Assembly (NCBI GenBank): GCA_049324535.1
Contig: JBMOOG010000032.1
Coordinates: 62,001 to 126,000 of the forward strand
Length of the DNA stretch: 64,000 nt
Source: JBMOOG01 sp049324535
GTDB taxonomy: Bacteria; Pseudomonadota; Alphaproteobacteria; Rhodobacterales; Rhodobacteraceae
Direction of reading: 5' to 3'
Position 1 is the first letter of the stretch; each line of letters begins with the position of its first letter. The notes below the pieces were generated by a model. That model saw only the letters and a list, made by a program, of their open reading frames with translations, had not been told where the DNA came from and did not search any database. Position numbers and translations under genes: made by a program. Of this stretch, positions 8,507 to 17,096 are shown in pieces.

Positions 8507-9375
8507 GTCCGTTCCTCCAGTTCGGCCAGCACGGCGTCGAGACCCGCCCTCCAGTCGGGCTGGCGAATGCCGTAGACCCGGGCAATCCGCGAACAGTCCA
8601 GAGCCGAATTTGCGGGGCGCCGGGCCGCGGTCGGATAGTCGGCGGTCGCGATCCGCCGCACGACCGGCCGGTGCGGCAGGCGGGCCCGCGCGAAGATGGC
8701 CTCGGCGAAATCCGCCCAGCTTACCGTCGGCGCGCCCGAGAAATGAAAAAGGCCGCTCTCGCCACGCCCGGCCCGGAAGGCGCCGGCAATGGCCAGAAGC
8801 GCCGCCGCGATGTCGGCGGCGGGGGTCGGACCGCCGCGCTGGTCATCGACCACGCCGAGGCTGTCGCGTGTGGCGCCGACCCGCAGCATGGTCCGGACGA
8901 AGTTCCGGCCATGGGCCGAGAACACCCAGGCGGTGCGCAGGATCACGTGCGGGCCACCGGCCGCCGCCACCCTCCGCTCGCCTTCAAGCTTCGTGGCCCC
9001 GTAAACCCCGAGAGGCGCCACCCTGTCCTCCTCGCGCCAGGGTCGGGTGCCGCCGCCGTCGAAGACGTAATCGGTCGAGACGTGCAGGAAGGGCAGCCCC
9101 CGCGCCGCCGCCGCCGCCGCCATCGCGCCGGGAGCCTCGGCGTTCACCCTTCGGGCCAGTTCCGGCTCGCTCTCCGCCTGATCCACCGCCGTGTAGGCGG
9201 CGGCGTTGATGATCACGTCGGCCGATGCCGCGCGCACCGCGGCCGCGCAGGCGGCCGGGTCGGCCAGGTCGGCGCGATCCCGGCCCAGCGCCTCCAGCGT
9301 GATGCCCGCCGGTCCGGCCGCCCGTGCCAGTTCGATCGCGACCTGTCCGGTGGTGCCGAAGACCAGCGCCTTCAT
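8503..9375 (-). CDS. rfbD: dTDP-4-dehydrorhamnose reductase
   Basis: Last enzyme of dTDP-L-rhamnose synthesis: reduces dTDP-4-keto-L-rhamnose with NADPH. The 290-residue protein begins with the Rossmann motif F-G-T-T-G-Q-V-A. It contains S-T-D-Y-V-F-D-G and Y-G-A-T-K, the catalytic Y-x-x-x-K of short-chain dehydrogenases. The ATG at 9375 is used because it overlaps the rfbB stop by 4 bases and starts at the first strand; the longer frame to 9426 lies inside rfbB. Confidence 0.95.
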   Translation of the reverse strand: MKALVFGTTGQVAIELARAAGPAGITLEALGRDRADLADPAACAAAVRAASADVIINAAAYTAVDQAESEPELARRVNAEAPGAMAAAAAARGLPFLHVSTDYVFDGGGTRPWREEDRVAPLGVYGATKLEGERRVAAAGGPHVILRTAWVFSAHGRNFVRTMLRVGATRDSLGVVDDQRGGPTPAADIAAALLAIAGAFRAGRGESGLFHFSGAPTVSWADFAEAIFARARLPHRPVVRRIATADYPTAARRPANSALDCSRIARVYGIRQPDWRAGLDAVLAELEERT

Positions 9376-10409
9376 CCGGTGCCAAGCCTCCGCCCGACGC
9401 CGTCGCGGTCGGCCAGCGCGCGCCACCAGTCCTCGTGGGCAAGGAACCAGTCCACGGTGAGGCGCAGACCTTCGTCGAGCGTCACCGACGGCTTCCAGCC
9501 CAGTTCGTCGCGGATGCGGCTGGCGTCGATCGCATAGCGCTGGTCATGGCCGGGCCGGTCGGCCACGAAGGTGATCTGCTCGGCGTAGGGACGATTGCCC
9601 GGACGCCGCTCGTCGAGGATCGCGCAGATCCGGCGGACCAGATCGATGTTCGTCGCCTCGTTGTTGCCGCCGATGTTGTAGCTGCGGCCGACCGCACCCT
9701 TCGCGACCACGGTGAGGAGCGCGTCGGCGTGATCCTCGACATAGAGCCAGTCCCGGACGTTGAGACCCTGCCCGTAGACCGGGATCGGCGCGCCGGAAAG
9801 TGCGCGCAGGATCACCACGGGGATCAGCTTTTCGGGGAAGTGATAGGGGCCGTAGTTGTTCGAGCAGTTGGTCATCACCACCGGCAGGCCGTAGGTCTCG
9901 TGCCAGGCGCGCACCAGATGGTCGCTCGCCGCCTTCGAGGCGGAGTAGGGGCTGTTCGGCGCATAGGGCGTGTCTTCGGTGAAATAGCCGGTCGGTCCCA
10001 GCGTGCCGAACACCTCGTCGGTCGAGATGTGGTGAAAACGGAAGCCGCCGGGCCGGCCCTGTCCGATCCAGTAGGCGCGGGCGGCCTCGAGCATCGTGTA
10101 GGTGCCCTCGATGTTGGTGCGGATGAAGGCCGCGGGGCCGTCGATCGACCGGTCGACGTGGCTTTCGGCCGCCAGATGCATGATCGCATCGGGGCGGTGC
10201 CGGGCAAGGATTCGGTCGATGGCGGGCCGGTCGCAGATGTCCGCCCTTTCGAAGGCGTAAAGCGGGCTTTGCGACACCTCGGCCACGTTCGCGAGGTTGC
10301 CGGCATAGGTCAGCTTGTCGAGGTTCACCACCGCATGGCCCTGCCGCACGGCATGGCGCACCACCGCCGACCCGATGAAGCCGGCACCGCCTGTCACAAG
10401 GATCTTCAT
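9372..10409 (-). CDS. rfbB: dTDP-glucose 4,6-dehydratase
   Basis: Second enzyme of the dTDP-L-rhamnose pathway; converts dTDP-glucose to dTDP-4-keto-6-deoxyglucose with bound NAD. The 345-residue protein starts M-K-I-L-V-T-G-G-A-G-F-I-G-S. It has H-L-A-A-E-S-H-V-D-R-S, the catalytic S-T-D-E-V-F-G, and Y-S-A-S-K-A-A-S-D-H. It lies one base after the rfbC stop and overlaps rfbD by 4 bases, so the four genes form a tight operon. Confidence 0.97.
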   Translation of the reverse strand: MKILVTGGAGFIGSAVVRHAVRQGHAVVNLDKLTYAGNLANVAEVSQSPLYAFERADICDRPAIDRILARHRPDAIMHLAAESHVDRSIDGPAAFIRTNIEGTYTMLEAARAYWIGQGRPGGFRFHHISTDEVFGTLGPTGYFTEDTPYAPNSPYSASKAASDHLVRAWHETYGLPVVMTNCSNNYGPYHFPEKLIPVVILRALSGAPIPVYGQGLNVRDWLYVEDHADALLTVVAKGAVGRSYNIGGNNEATNIDLVRRICAILDERRPGNRPYAEQITFVADRPGHDQRYAIDASRIRDELGWKPSVTLDEGLRLTVDWFLAHEDWWRALADRDGVGRRLGTG

Positions 10410-10410
10410 G

Positions 10411-10974
10411 TCAGGCCTCGTAGTGGAAGGGTGTGGCGAAATTTTGGAAGGCGGGCGCCGCGCGGTCCTTGTCCGACAGGATCGCGCGCGCCGGGTCGAT
10501 TCCCCAGTCGATCCCGATCAGGGGGTCGTCGAAGCGCACGGCGCCGTCGCAGTCGGGCGCATAGGCGTCCGAACACTTGTAGAGCACCTCGCAATCGGGC
10601 TCGAGCGTGACGAACCCGTGCAGGAAACCCTCGGGGATCAGGAGCTGGCGCCCGTTCTCGGCCGACAGTTCGACGCCGACCCACCGCCCGTAGGCGGGCG
10701 ATCCGGCGCGGATGTCCACCGCCACGTCAAGGATCCGGCCGCGCCCGCAGCGCACGAGCTTGGCCTGGGCATGCGGCGGGCGCTGGTAGTGCAGGCCGCG
10801 GATCGTGCCGGCGTCGCGGGAATAGGAATGGTTGTCCTGCACGAAGGGGATGTCGATGCCCTGCGCGGCCAGCGTCGCCGCGTTCCAGACCTCGCAGAAC
10901 CAGCCGCGGGCGTCGGCAAACCGGCGCGGCGTCAGGATGAGGACGCCGGGAAGGGAGGTCGGTTCGATCTGCAT
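10411..10974 (-). CDS. rfbC: dTDP-4-dehydrorhamnose 3,5-epimerase
   Basis: Third enzyme of the rhamnose pathway, a cupin epimerase of 187 residues. Diagnostic stretches are F-V-Q-D-N-H-S-Y-S, G-T-I-R-G-L-H-Y-Q, the I-P-E-G-F-L-H-G-F block and Y-K-C-S-D-A-Y-A-P. Translation from ATG 10974 gives the usual start I-E-P-T-S-L-P-G-V; the longer frame to 11076 runs through a terminator-like hairpin and is unlikely. It is the first gene of rfbCBDA, so the promoter should lie at about 10975-11035. No glycosyltransferase is next to the operon here. Confidence 0.95.
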   Translation of the reverse strand: MQIEPTSLPGVLILTPRRFADARGWFCEVWNAATLAAQGIDIPFVQDNHSYSRDAGTIRGLHYQRPPHAQAKLVRCGRGRILDVAVDIRAGSPAYGRWVGVELSAENGRQLLIPEGFLHGFVTLEPDCEVLYKCSDAYAPDCDGAVRFDDPLIGIDWGIDPARAILSDKDRAAPAFQNFATPFHYEA

Positions 10975-11030
10975 GGAAGGGGCCTTCGCACTCGTGCACG
11001 CGGGCGTTGTAGCGGCGGGGGCCGCAGGCG

Positions 11031-11069
11031 CAAAGCGAAATCCCGCCCCCGAAGGACACGGGGCGGGAT
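11031..11069 (-). terminator. Probable intrinsic terminator after coxM
   Basis: ATCCCGCCCC (11040-11049) pairs perfectly with GGGGCGGGAT (11060-11069) around a 10-base loop. Read on the minus strand, the stem is followed by TTCGCTTTG. It lies 50 bases beyond the coxM stop and upstream of rfbC, so it would separate the cox and rfb operons. Confidence 0.6.
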
Positions 11070-11118
11070 CAATCACGCGTAACGACCGCGTATTGTTTCG
11101 CTTTCCGGTGGGCCAGTC

Positions 11119-11907
11119 TCAGCCCGCGGCGGTCACCGCCCGGCCGGTCAGCACCTTGACCAGATTGGCCCGGTAGGCCGCGGTCCCGTGCAGGTCCGAG
11201 ATCATGTCCCCGTCATCGACCGACAGGTCCTTGATCGCGTCCGCGCTGAAGGACTTGGACAGGGCCGCCTCGGCCTCGGACCAGCGGAAGACGCCGCCGT
11301 TCGACGCCCCGGTGACCGCGACGCGGACGCCCGACGGATACCGGGCCACGAAGACCCCGGTCAGGGCGAAGCGCGAGGCCGGCTGCTGGAACTTCTGGTA
11401 GTTGGCCCTGTCCGGGATCGGGAACCGCACGGCGGTGACGATCTCGTCCTCGTGCAGCGCCGTCTCGAACAGTCCGGTGAAGAAGTCGTCGGCCGCAATC
11501 TCGCGCCGGTCGGTGACGACGGTCGCGCCCGACCCGAGCACGCCCGCCGGCCAGCAGGCGGCTGGGTCGTTGTTGGCGATCGAGCCGCCGATCGTGCCCC
11601 GGTTGCGCACCGCCGGATCGCCGATGCCCGCGGCAAGCGCGGCGAGCGCCGGATAGGCCTTGGCCGCCTCGCGCGCGACCACGGCATGGGGGGTGCCGCC
11701 GCCGATGGTCAAGACGCCACCCTTGGCCGAGACGCCCTTCATCTCGGCAATGCCCGAGAGGCTGACCAGAACCGAGGGCGAGGCCAGCCGCTGCTTCAGC
11801 GTCGGGATCAGCGTCTGGCCGCCGCCCAGGGCCTTGGCCTCGGCCTTGCCCAGCGCCTTGACCGCCTCGGCCACCGTTTTCGGCTTCACGAAGTCGAACG
11901 CATACAT
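11119..11907 (-). CDS. coxM: Molybdenum hydroxylase FAD subunit, CoxM family
   Basis: FAD-binding middle subunit (262 residues) of a CO-dehydrogenase/xanthine-oxidase-type enzyme; passes electrons from the iron-sulfur subunit to the acceptor. The two FAD motifs of the family are visible: G-G-G-Q-T-L-I-P near residue 30 and T-I-G-G-S-I-A-N-N-D-P-A near residue 105. The order coxS-coxL-coxM on the minus strand is the form II order. The gene begins 12 bases after the coxL stop. The substrate follows from the large subunit and is uncertain. Confidence 0.92.
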   Translation of the reverse strand: MYAFDFVKPKTVAEAVKALGKAEAKALGGGQTLIPTLKQRLASPSVLVSLSGIAEMKGVSAKGGVLTIGGGTPHAVVAREAAKAYPALAALAAGIGDPAVRNRGTIGGSIANNDPAACWPAGVLGSGATVVTDRREIAADDFFTGLFETALHEDEIVTAVRFPIPDRANYQKFQQPASRFALTGVFVARYPSGVRVAVTGASNGGVFRWSEAEAALSKSFSADAIKDLSVDDGDMISDLHGTAAYRANLVKVLTGRAVTAAG

Positions 11908-11919
11908 GGTCTATCCCCC

Positions 11920-14289
11920 TCAGCCCTGCATCGCCGCCCAGACGCGCGACGGCGTCAGCGGCATGTCGATGTGCGTGACGTGCTTGAAACCGCCGCGCTG
12001 GAGTGCGTCGATCACCGCGTTGACCACCGCCGGCGGCGATCCGATGGCGCCGGCCTCGCCGCAGCCCTTCACGCCGAGCGGGTTGTGGGTGCAGGGCGTC
12101 TGGCAGGAGTGGTCCACGACGAAGGACGGAACATCCGAGGCGCGCGGCATGGCGTAGTCCATGTAGCTGCCGGTCAGAAGCTGGCCGTTCTCGTCATAGC
12201 TCGCGCCTTCCAGAAGCGCCTGGCCGATCCCCTGCGCCAGCCCGCCGTGGACCTGGCCCTCGACGATCATCGGGTTGATGACGTTGCCGAAATCGTCGGC
12301 GGCCGCGAAGGAGCAGATCGTCACCTTGCCGGTGCCGGGGTCCACCTCGACCTCGCAGGCGTAGGCGCCGGCGGGGTAGGTGAAGTTCGACGGATCGTAG
12401 AAGGCGGTCTCCTCGAGTCCCGGCTCCATCTCGGCCAGGGGGTAGTTGTGGGGCACGTAGGCCGCAAGGCAGACCGAACCCCAGTCCACCGACTTGTCGG
12501 TGCCGGCGACCGAGAACTTGCCGTCCTTCAGCTCGATGTCGCCCTCGGAGGCCTCCATCAGATGGGCCGCGATCTTCTTGGCCTTGGCGATGATCTTGTT
12601 GGCGGCGCGCACCATGGCGGATCCGCCGACCGCGATCGACCGCGATCCGTAGGTGCCCATGCCCATCGGCGTGTTGGCCGTGTCGCCGTGCACGATCTCG
12701 ATCTGGCTTTCCGGGATGCCGATCATCTCGGAGAGCACCTGCGGGAAGGCGGTTTCATGCCCCTGGCCATGGCTGTGGCTGCCGGTCATCACCACGATGC
12801 CGCCGGTGGCGTTCACCCGCACCGTGGCGGATTCGTAAAGCCCCGCCCGTGCTCCGAGCTGGCCCACGAGGTTCGACGGCGCGATGCCGCAGGCCTCGAT
12901 GTAGGCGTTGACGCCCAGGCCGCGCAGAAGCCCCTTCTTCGCGCTTTCCGCCCGGCGCTTCTCGAAGCCCTTGATGTCGGCGATCTCGACGATCTTGTCC
13001 ATCGTCGCCTGGTAGTTGCCGGTGTCGTACTGCACCGCCACGGGGGTCTGATAGGGGAACTGGTCGGGCTGGACGAAGTTGCGCCGGCGGATCTCGATCG
13101 GGTCGATGCCCAGCTCGCGCGCGGCCTTGTCGATGACGCGCTCAAGCTGGAACGTGGCCTCGGGCCGTCCGGCGCCGCGATAGGCATCGACCGGCACGGT
13201 GTTGGTGAACACCGCCTTCACGTTCACGTAGATGAGCGGCGTCCGGTAGTTGCCGGCCATCAGCGTGCCGTGCAGCCAGGTCGGCACCGAGGGCGCGAAG
13301 GTCGACAGATACGCCCCCATGTTGGCATAGGTCTCGGTCCGGATCGCCTGGAAATGGCCGTCCTTGTCGGTCGCGAGCTCGATCTTCGTCACATGGTCGC
13401 GCCCATGCGCATCGGTGATGAAGCTTTCCGACCGCTGCGCCGTCCACTTGACCGGCCGGTTCACCACCTTGGACGCATGGGTGACGAAGGCTTCCTCGAT
13501 GTAATGGAAGATCTTCGATCCGAAGCCGCCGCCCACGTCGGGCGCGACCACCCGCAGCTTGTGCTCGGGGATCGACAGCACGAAGGCGCCCATCAGAAGC
13601 CGGATCACATGCGGGTTCTGGCTGGTGGTGTAGAGCGTATAGTCATCGGTGCCGCGGTTGTAATGGCCGATCGCCACCCGCGGCTCCATCGCGTTCGGCA
13701 CCAGCCGGTTGTTGACCAGTTCGAGCGTGGTGACATGCGCCGCCTTCTTGAACGCCTCGTCCACGGCGGCCTTGCTCTCTTCGACAAAGCCCCAGTCGTA
13801 GCAGAGGTTCGACCCGAGTTCGTCATGGACGAAGGGCCCGCCCTGAACCGCCTTCTTCATGTCGAGCACGGGCGGCAGTTCGTCGATGTCGATCTCGACC
13901 GCCTCGGCCGCGTCGCGGGCCTGCTCGAGCGTCTCGGCCACGACGACGGCGATGGCGTCGCCCACATAGCGCACCTTGCCCTCGGCAAGGATCGGGTGCT
14001 TGGGCTCGAGCATGGCCTTGCCGTGCCGGTCGGTCACCTGCCAGCCGCAGGGCACGCCGCCCTTGCCCTCGAAGTCCTTCGAAGTGAAAACCTTGAGCAC
14101 GCCCGGCATCGCCTCGGCCGCGCGCGCGTCGATCTTGCGGATCTTGCCATGGGCGACCTGGCTGCGGATGAACCAGGCGTAGGTCTGGCCGTGGATGTTG
14201 ATGTCGTCGGTGTAATTGCCCTGTCCGGTCAGGAACCGGACGTCTTCGCGCCGCTTGGAACGGGCGCCGATGCCATGATCTTTCGGCAT
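11920..14289 (-). CDS. coxL: Molybdenum hydroxylase large subunit, form II CoxL-like
   Basis: Catalytic Mo-cofactor subunit of 789 residues. The active-site loop reads A-Y-R-G-A-G-R (residues 369-375), the form II signature; true CO dehydrogenases (form I) have A-Y-x-C-S-F-R. The Mo-site motif G-G-G-F-G-S-K is near residue 260 and the catalytic Glu lies in G-V-K-G-C-G-E-A-G-A near the C-terminus. The ATG at 14289 has GGGAGGAG upstream; the frame continues to 14355 but overlaps coxS. Form II enzymes have often failed to support CO oxidation, so another aldehyde or heterocycle substrate is possible. Confidence 0.9.
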   Translation of the reverse strand: MPKDHGIGARSKRREDVRFLTGQGNYTDDINIHGQTYAWFIRSQVAHGKIRKIDARAAEAMPGVLKVFTSKDFEGKGGVPCGWQVTDRHGKAMLEPKHPILAEGKVRYVGDAIAVVVAETLEQARDAAEAVEIDIDELPPVLDMKKAVQGGPFVHDELGSNLCYDWGFVEESKAAVDEAFKKAAHVTTLELVNNRLVPNAMEPRVAIGHYNRGTDDYTLYTTSQNPHVIRLLMGAFVLSIPEHKLRVVAPDVGGGFGSKIFHYIEEAFVTHASKVVNRPVKWTAQRSESFITDAHGRDHVTKIELATDKDGHFQAIRTETYANMGAYLSTFAPSVPTWLHGTLMAGNYRTPLIYVNVKAVFTNTVPVDAYRGAGRPEATFQLERVIDKAARELGIDPIEIRRRNFVQPDQFPYQTPVAVQYDTGNYQATMDKIVEIADIKGFEKRRAESAKKGLLRGLGVNAYIEACGIAPSNLVGQLGARAGLYESATVRVNATGGIVVMTGSHSHGQGHETAFPQVLSEMIGIPESQIEIVHGDTANTPMGMGTYGSRSIAVGGSAMVRAANKIIAKAKKIAAHLMEASEGDIELKDGKFSVAGTDKSVDWGSVCLAAYVPHNYPLAEMEPGLEETAFYDPSNFTYPAGAYACEVEVDPGTGKVTICSFAAADDFGNVINPMIVEGQVHGGLAQGIGQALLEGASYDENGQLLTGSYMDYAMPRASDVPSFVVDHSCQTPCTHNPLGVKGCGEAGAIGSPPAVVNAVIDALQRGGFKHVTHIDMPLTPSRVWAAMQG

Positions 14290-14329
14290 GATCTCCTCCC
14301 TGAGATGGCTGCCAGAATGCGTGTCGGGT

Positions 14330-14815
14330 TCACTCGGCGGCGATGGCGCCGACATCCTGCCCGGACGCGGCCATGATCGCCTTCACGATGTTGTGGTAGC
14401 CGGTGCAGCGGCAGATGTTGCCTTCCAGATAGTGCCGGATCTCGGCCTCGCTGGGCTTGGGGTTCTCGGCCAGAAGCGCCGCCGCCGACATCACCATGCC
14501 GGGCGTGCAGAAGCCGCATTGCAGCCCGTGGTGGTCCTGGAACGCCTGCTGGAGCGGCGAGAGCGTGCCGTCCGCCGCGGCCATGCCTTCGATGGTGCGC
14601 ACCTCGGCGCCGTCGAGATCGGCCGCGAAGACCGTGCAGGACTTGACCGCCTCACCGTTGACATGGACGACGCAGGCGCCGCACTGGCTTGTGTCGCACC
14701 CGACATGGGTGCCGGTCAGGCCCAGGCCCTCGCGCAGGAGCTGCACGAGCAGCGTGCGCCCCTCGACGTCGCGGGTGACGGACGTGCCGTTCACCGTCAG
14801 CGTGACTGTCGTCAT
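14330..14815 (-). CDS. coxS: Molybdenum hydroxylase [2Fe-2S] subunit
   Basis: Small subunit of 161 residues carrying two [2Fe-2S] clusters. The plant-type cluster uses C40, C45, C48 and C60. The second cluster uses C100, C103, C135 and C137 (Q-C-G-F-C-T-P-G and C-R-C-T-G-Y). It passes electrons from the Mo site in CoxL to FAD in CoxM. The gene is 21 bases after coxG and 40 bases before coxL in the same operon. Confidence 0.95.
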   Translation of the reverse strand: MTTVTLTVNGTSVTRDVEGRTLLVQLLREGLGLTGTHVGCDTSQCGACVVHVNGEAVKSCTVFAADLDGAEVRTIEGMAAADGTLSPLQQAFQDHHGLQCGFCTPGMVMSAAALLAENPKPSEAEIRHYLEGNICRCTGYHNIVKAIMAASGQDVGAIAAE

Positions 14816-14836
14816 CCTCTTCCTCCCTTGCAGCGT

Positions 14837-15364
14837 TCAGCCGATCAAGCGCTTGATCCAGCCCTTTTTCCGTTCCGGCCCGGCCTCGCCCTCCCCGGCG
14901 GCGCCGTCCGTGACTGTCTCGTCCGGTCCCTCGATCGCGCTCTGGAACCGTTCGAAGAAATCGTCGGCCAGCTTCTTGGCGAAGCCGTCGATGATGCGGC
15001 TGCCGAGCTGGGCGAGCTTGCCCCCGACACTGGCCTCGACCTCGTAGGTCAGCCGCGTGCCCTCGGGAATGTCCTCAAGGCCGACGCTGGCGCCGCCCTT
15101 CGCAAAACCGGCCGGACCGCCCTTGCCCTCGCCGCTGATCCGGCAGGACCGGCCCTCGACCACGTCGGATATGGACACGACGCCGGTGAAGCGCGCCTTG
15201 ACCGGTCCCACTTTCTGGACCACGACCGCCTCGAACCCCTCGGCCACCGATCCGGTCATGCTTTCGCATCCGGGTATGCACGCGGCCAGCACCTCGGGAT
15301 CGAGGATTGCGGCCCAGACGTCCGCGCGCGGGGCCCGGATGTCGCGGCTGTCGCTCAGGTTCAT
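14837..15364 (-). CDS. coxG: CoxG-like SRPBCC protein
   Basis: Protein of 175 residues with the N-terminal SRPBCC fold of the CoxG family: R-A-P-R-A-D-V-W-A-A-I-L-D-P-E-V-L-A, C-I-P-G-C-E, and F-T-G-V-V-S near residue 65. A charged tail ending in R-K-K-G-W-I-K-R-L-I-G follows. CoxG proteins are thought to attach the molybdenum hydroxylase to the membrane or deliver a lipid electron carrier. The ATG at 15364 has a strong GGGAGG site. It is first in the operon coxG-S-L-M, so the promoter should lie in 15365-15511. Confidence 0.9.
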   Translation of the reverse strand: MNLSDSRDIRAPRADVWAAILDPEVLAACIPGCESMTGSVAEGFEAVVVQKVGPVKARFTGVVSISDVVEGRSCRISGEGKGGPAGFAKGGASVGLEDIPEGTRLTYEVEASVGGKLAQLGSRIIDGFAKKLADDFFERFQSAIEGPDETVTDGAAGEGEAGPERKKGWIKRLIG

Positions 15365-15511
15365 TGCGACCTCCCGGATTGGCTGCGGTGATTCGACGCT
15401 TGGCTTGGTCCGACAGTAGCGCGAAATGCCGGGACGGCAACGCCGCTGAGTCGGCACGCGCGGCGATATGACTGCGGCGGCGGCCGCCGCAGTCGGAACC
15501 GGTCGCGACCG

Positions 15512-17074
15512 TCAGTCCACGTCGAAGACGACGCCCTGCGCCAGGGGCAGGCTGCGGCCGTAGTTCAGCGTGTTGGTGGCGCGGCGCATGTAGCCCTTCC
15601 AGGCGTCCGATCCGCTTTCGCGGCCGCCGCCGGTTTCCTTCTCGCCGCCGAAGGCCCCGCCGATCTCGGCGCCCGAGGGGCCGATGTTGACGTTGGCGAT
15701 GCCGCAGTCCGACCCTTCCGACGAGAGGAAGCCCTCGGCCTCGCGCAGGTCCTGGGTGAAGATGGACGAGGACAGGCCCTGCGGCACGCCGTTGTGCAGC
15801 GCCATCACCTGCCCGAAGTCCGAATAGCGCATCACGTAGAGGATCGGCGCGAAGGTCTCCTCGAGCACCGGGCCGACCTGGCCCGGCATCTCGACCAGCG
15901 CCGGCCGATAGTAATGCGCGTCATTGGCGGGCATCGCGACCCGGTCGCCGCCGTGCACGGTGCCGCCCGCGGCCTTCGCCGCGGCCAGCGCCTTTTCCAT
16001 CGCGGTCGCCGCCGCGCCGTCGATCAGCGGCCCGACCAGCGTGCCGGCCTCGAGCGGGTGCCCGACGCGGACCGAGGCATAGGCGCGCTTCAGCCGGGGA
16101 AGCAGCGCGTCATAGACGCTGTCGTGCACGAAGAGCCGGCGCAGCGTGGTGCAGCGCTGGCCCGCGGTGCCCATGGCGGCAAAGGCCACCCCGCGCAGCG
16201 TCAGGTCAAGATCGGCCGAGGGGCAGACGATCGCCGCGTTGTTGCCGCCGAGTTCGAGGATCGACCGGCCGAAGCGCGCCGCCACCCGCGGGCCGACCGC
16301 CCGGCCCATGCGGGTGGACCCCGTCGCCGAGATCAGCGGCACCTGCGGGTGATCGACCATCGCCTCGCCCAGATCGCGCCCGCCGACCAGCAGTGCGCTC
16401 AGGCCCTCGGGCACCTCGATGCCCTCGGCGCGCGCCCGCGCCATCGCGCGCAGCATGATCGCCTGGGTGGCCATTGCGGTCAGCGGCGCCTTTTCCGAGG
16501 GCTTCCACAGCACGGCGTTGCCGCAGACCAGCGCCAGCGCCGCGTTCCACGACCAGACCGCCACCGGGAAGTTGAAGGCCGAGATGATGCCGACCACGCC
16601 CAGCGGGTGCCAGGTTTCCATCATCCGGTGCTCGGGCCGCTCGGTCGCGATGGTCAGGCCGTAAAGCTGACGCGAAAGGCCGGTGGCGAAGTCGCAGATG
16701 TCGATCATCTCCTGCACTTCGCCGAGGCCCTCCGAGGTGACCTTGCCCACCTCGATCGACACGAGCCGCCCGAGGTCCGCCTTGTGGACCCGCAGCTCCT
16801 CGCCCAGAAGGCGCACGAGTTCACCGCGCTTGGGCGCGGGAACCTTGCGCCACGCGAGGTACGCGGCGTGGGCCGAGGCCACGCGCGCCGCGACCGCCGA
16901 GGCCGGATCCTCGGCCACATGGGCAAGGATCTCGCCCGTGATCGGCGTCCGCGCGGCCAGCGTTCCGCCGGTCAGCGACACGTCGGACACCCCGAGGGCT
17001 TTCAGCAGCCCCCTCGCTTCGCTCACCAGGGTGCCGTCGGCGCGCACGGGCTGCGCGGTCGCTTGGGTCGTCAT
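15512..17074 (-). CDS. amaB: L-2-aminoadipate-6-semialdehyde dehydrogenase (ALDH7/antiquitin type)
   Basis: NAD(P)-dependent aldehyde dehydrogenase of 520 residues that would oxidise aminoadipate semialdehyde to 2-aminoadipate in lysine breakdown. Nucleotide-binding and catalytic motifs are F-N-F-P-V-A-V-W, L-E-L-G-G-N-N-A-A-I-V, and the catalytic C308 in G-Q-R-C-T-T. The N-N-A form and the C-T-T form are typical of the antiquitin branch. ATG 17074 has GAGAGGAGA upstream. It follows the lysine-dehydrogenase-like gene by 22 bases, and the two would act in sequence. Confidence 0.88.
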   Translation of the reverse strand: MTTQATAQPVRADGTLVSEARGLLKALGVSDVSLTGGTLAARTPITGEILAHVAEDPASAVAARVASAHAAYLAWRKVPAPKRGELVRLLGEELRVHKADLGRLVSIEVGKVTSEGLGEVQEMIDICDFATGLSRQLYGLTIATERPEHRMMETWHPLGVVGIISAFNFPVAVWSWNAALALVCGNAVLWKPSEKAPLTAMATQAIMLRAMARARAEGIEVPEGLSALLVGGRDLGEAMVDHPQVPLISATGSTRMGRAVGPRVAARFGRSILELGGNNAAIVCPSADLDLTLRGVAFAAMGTAGQRCTTLRRLFVHDSVYDALLPRLKRAYASVRVGHPLEAGTLVGPLIDGAAATAMEKALAAAKAAGGTVHGGDRVAMPANDAHYYRPALVEMPGQVGPVLEETFAPILYVMRYSDFGQVMALHNGVPQGLSSSIFTQDLREAEGFLSSEGSDCGIANVNIGPSGAEIGGAFGGEKETGGGRESGSDAWKGYMRRATNTLNYGRSLPLAQGVVFDVD

Positions 17075-17096
17075 CGTCGGGTCTCCTCTCGGGCAA

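Noticed and set aside
11188..14376. 1062-residue open frame on the plus strand
   Set aside because: Antisense to coxM and coxL, with His/Arg/Gly-rich composition and no recognisable domain.
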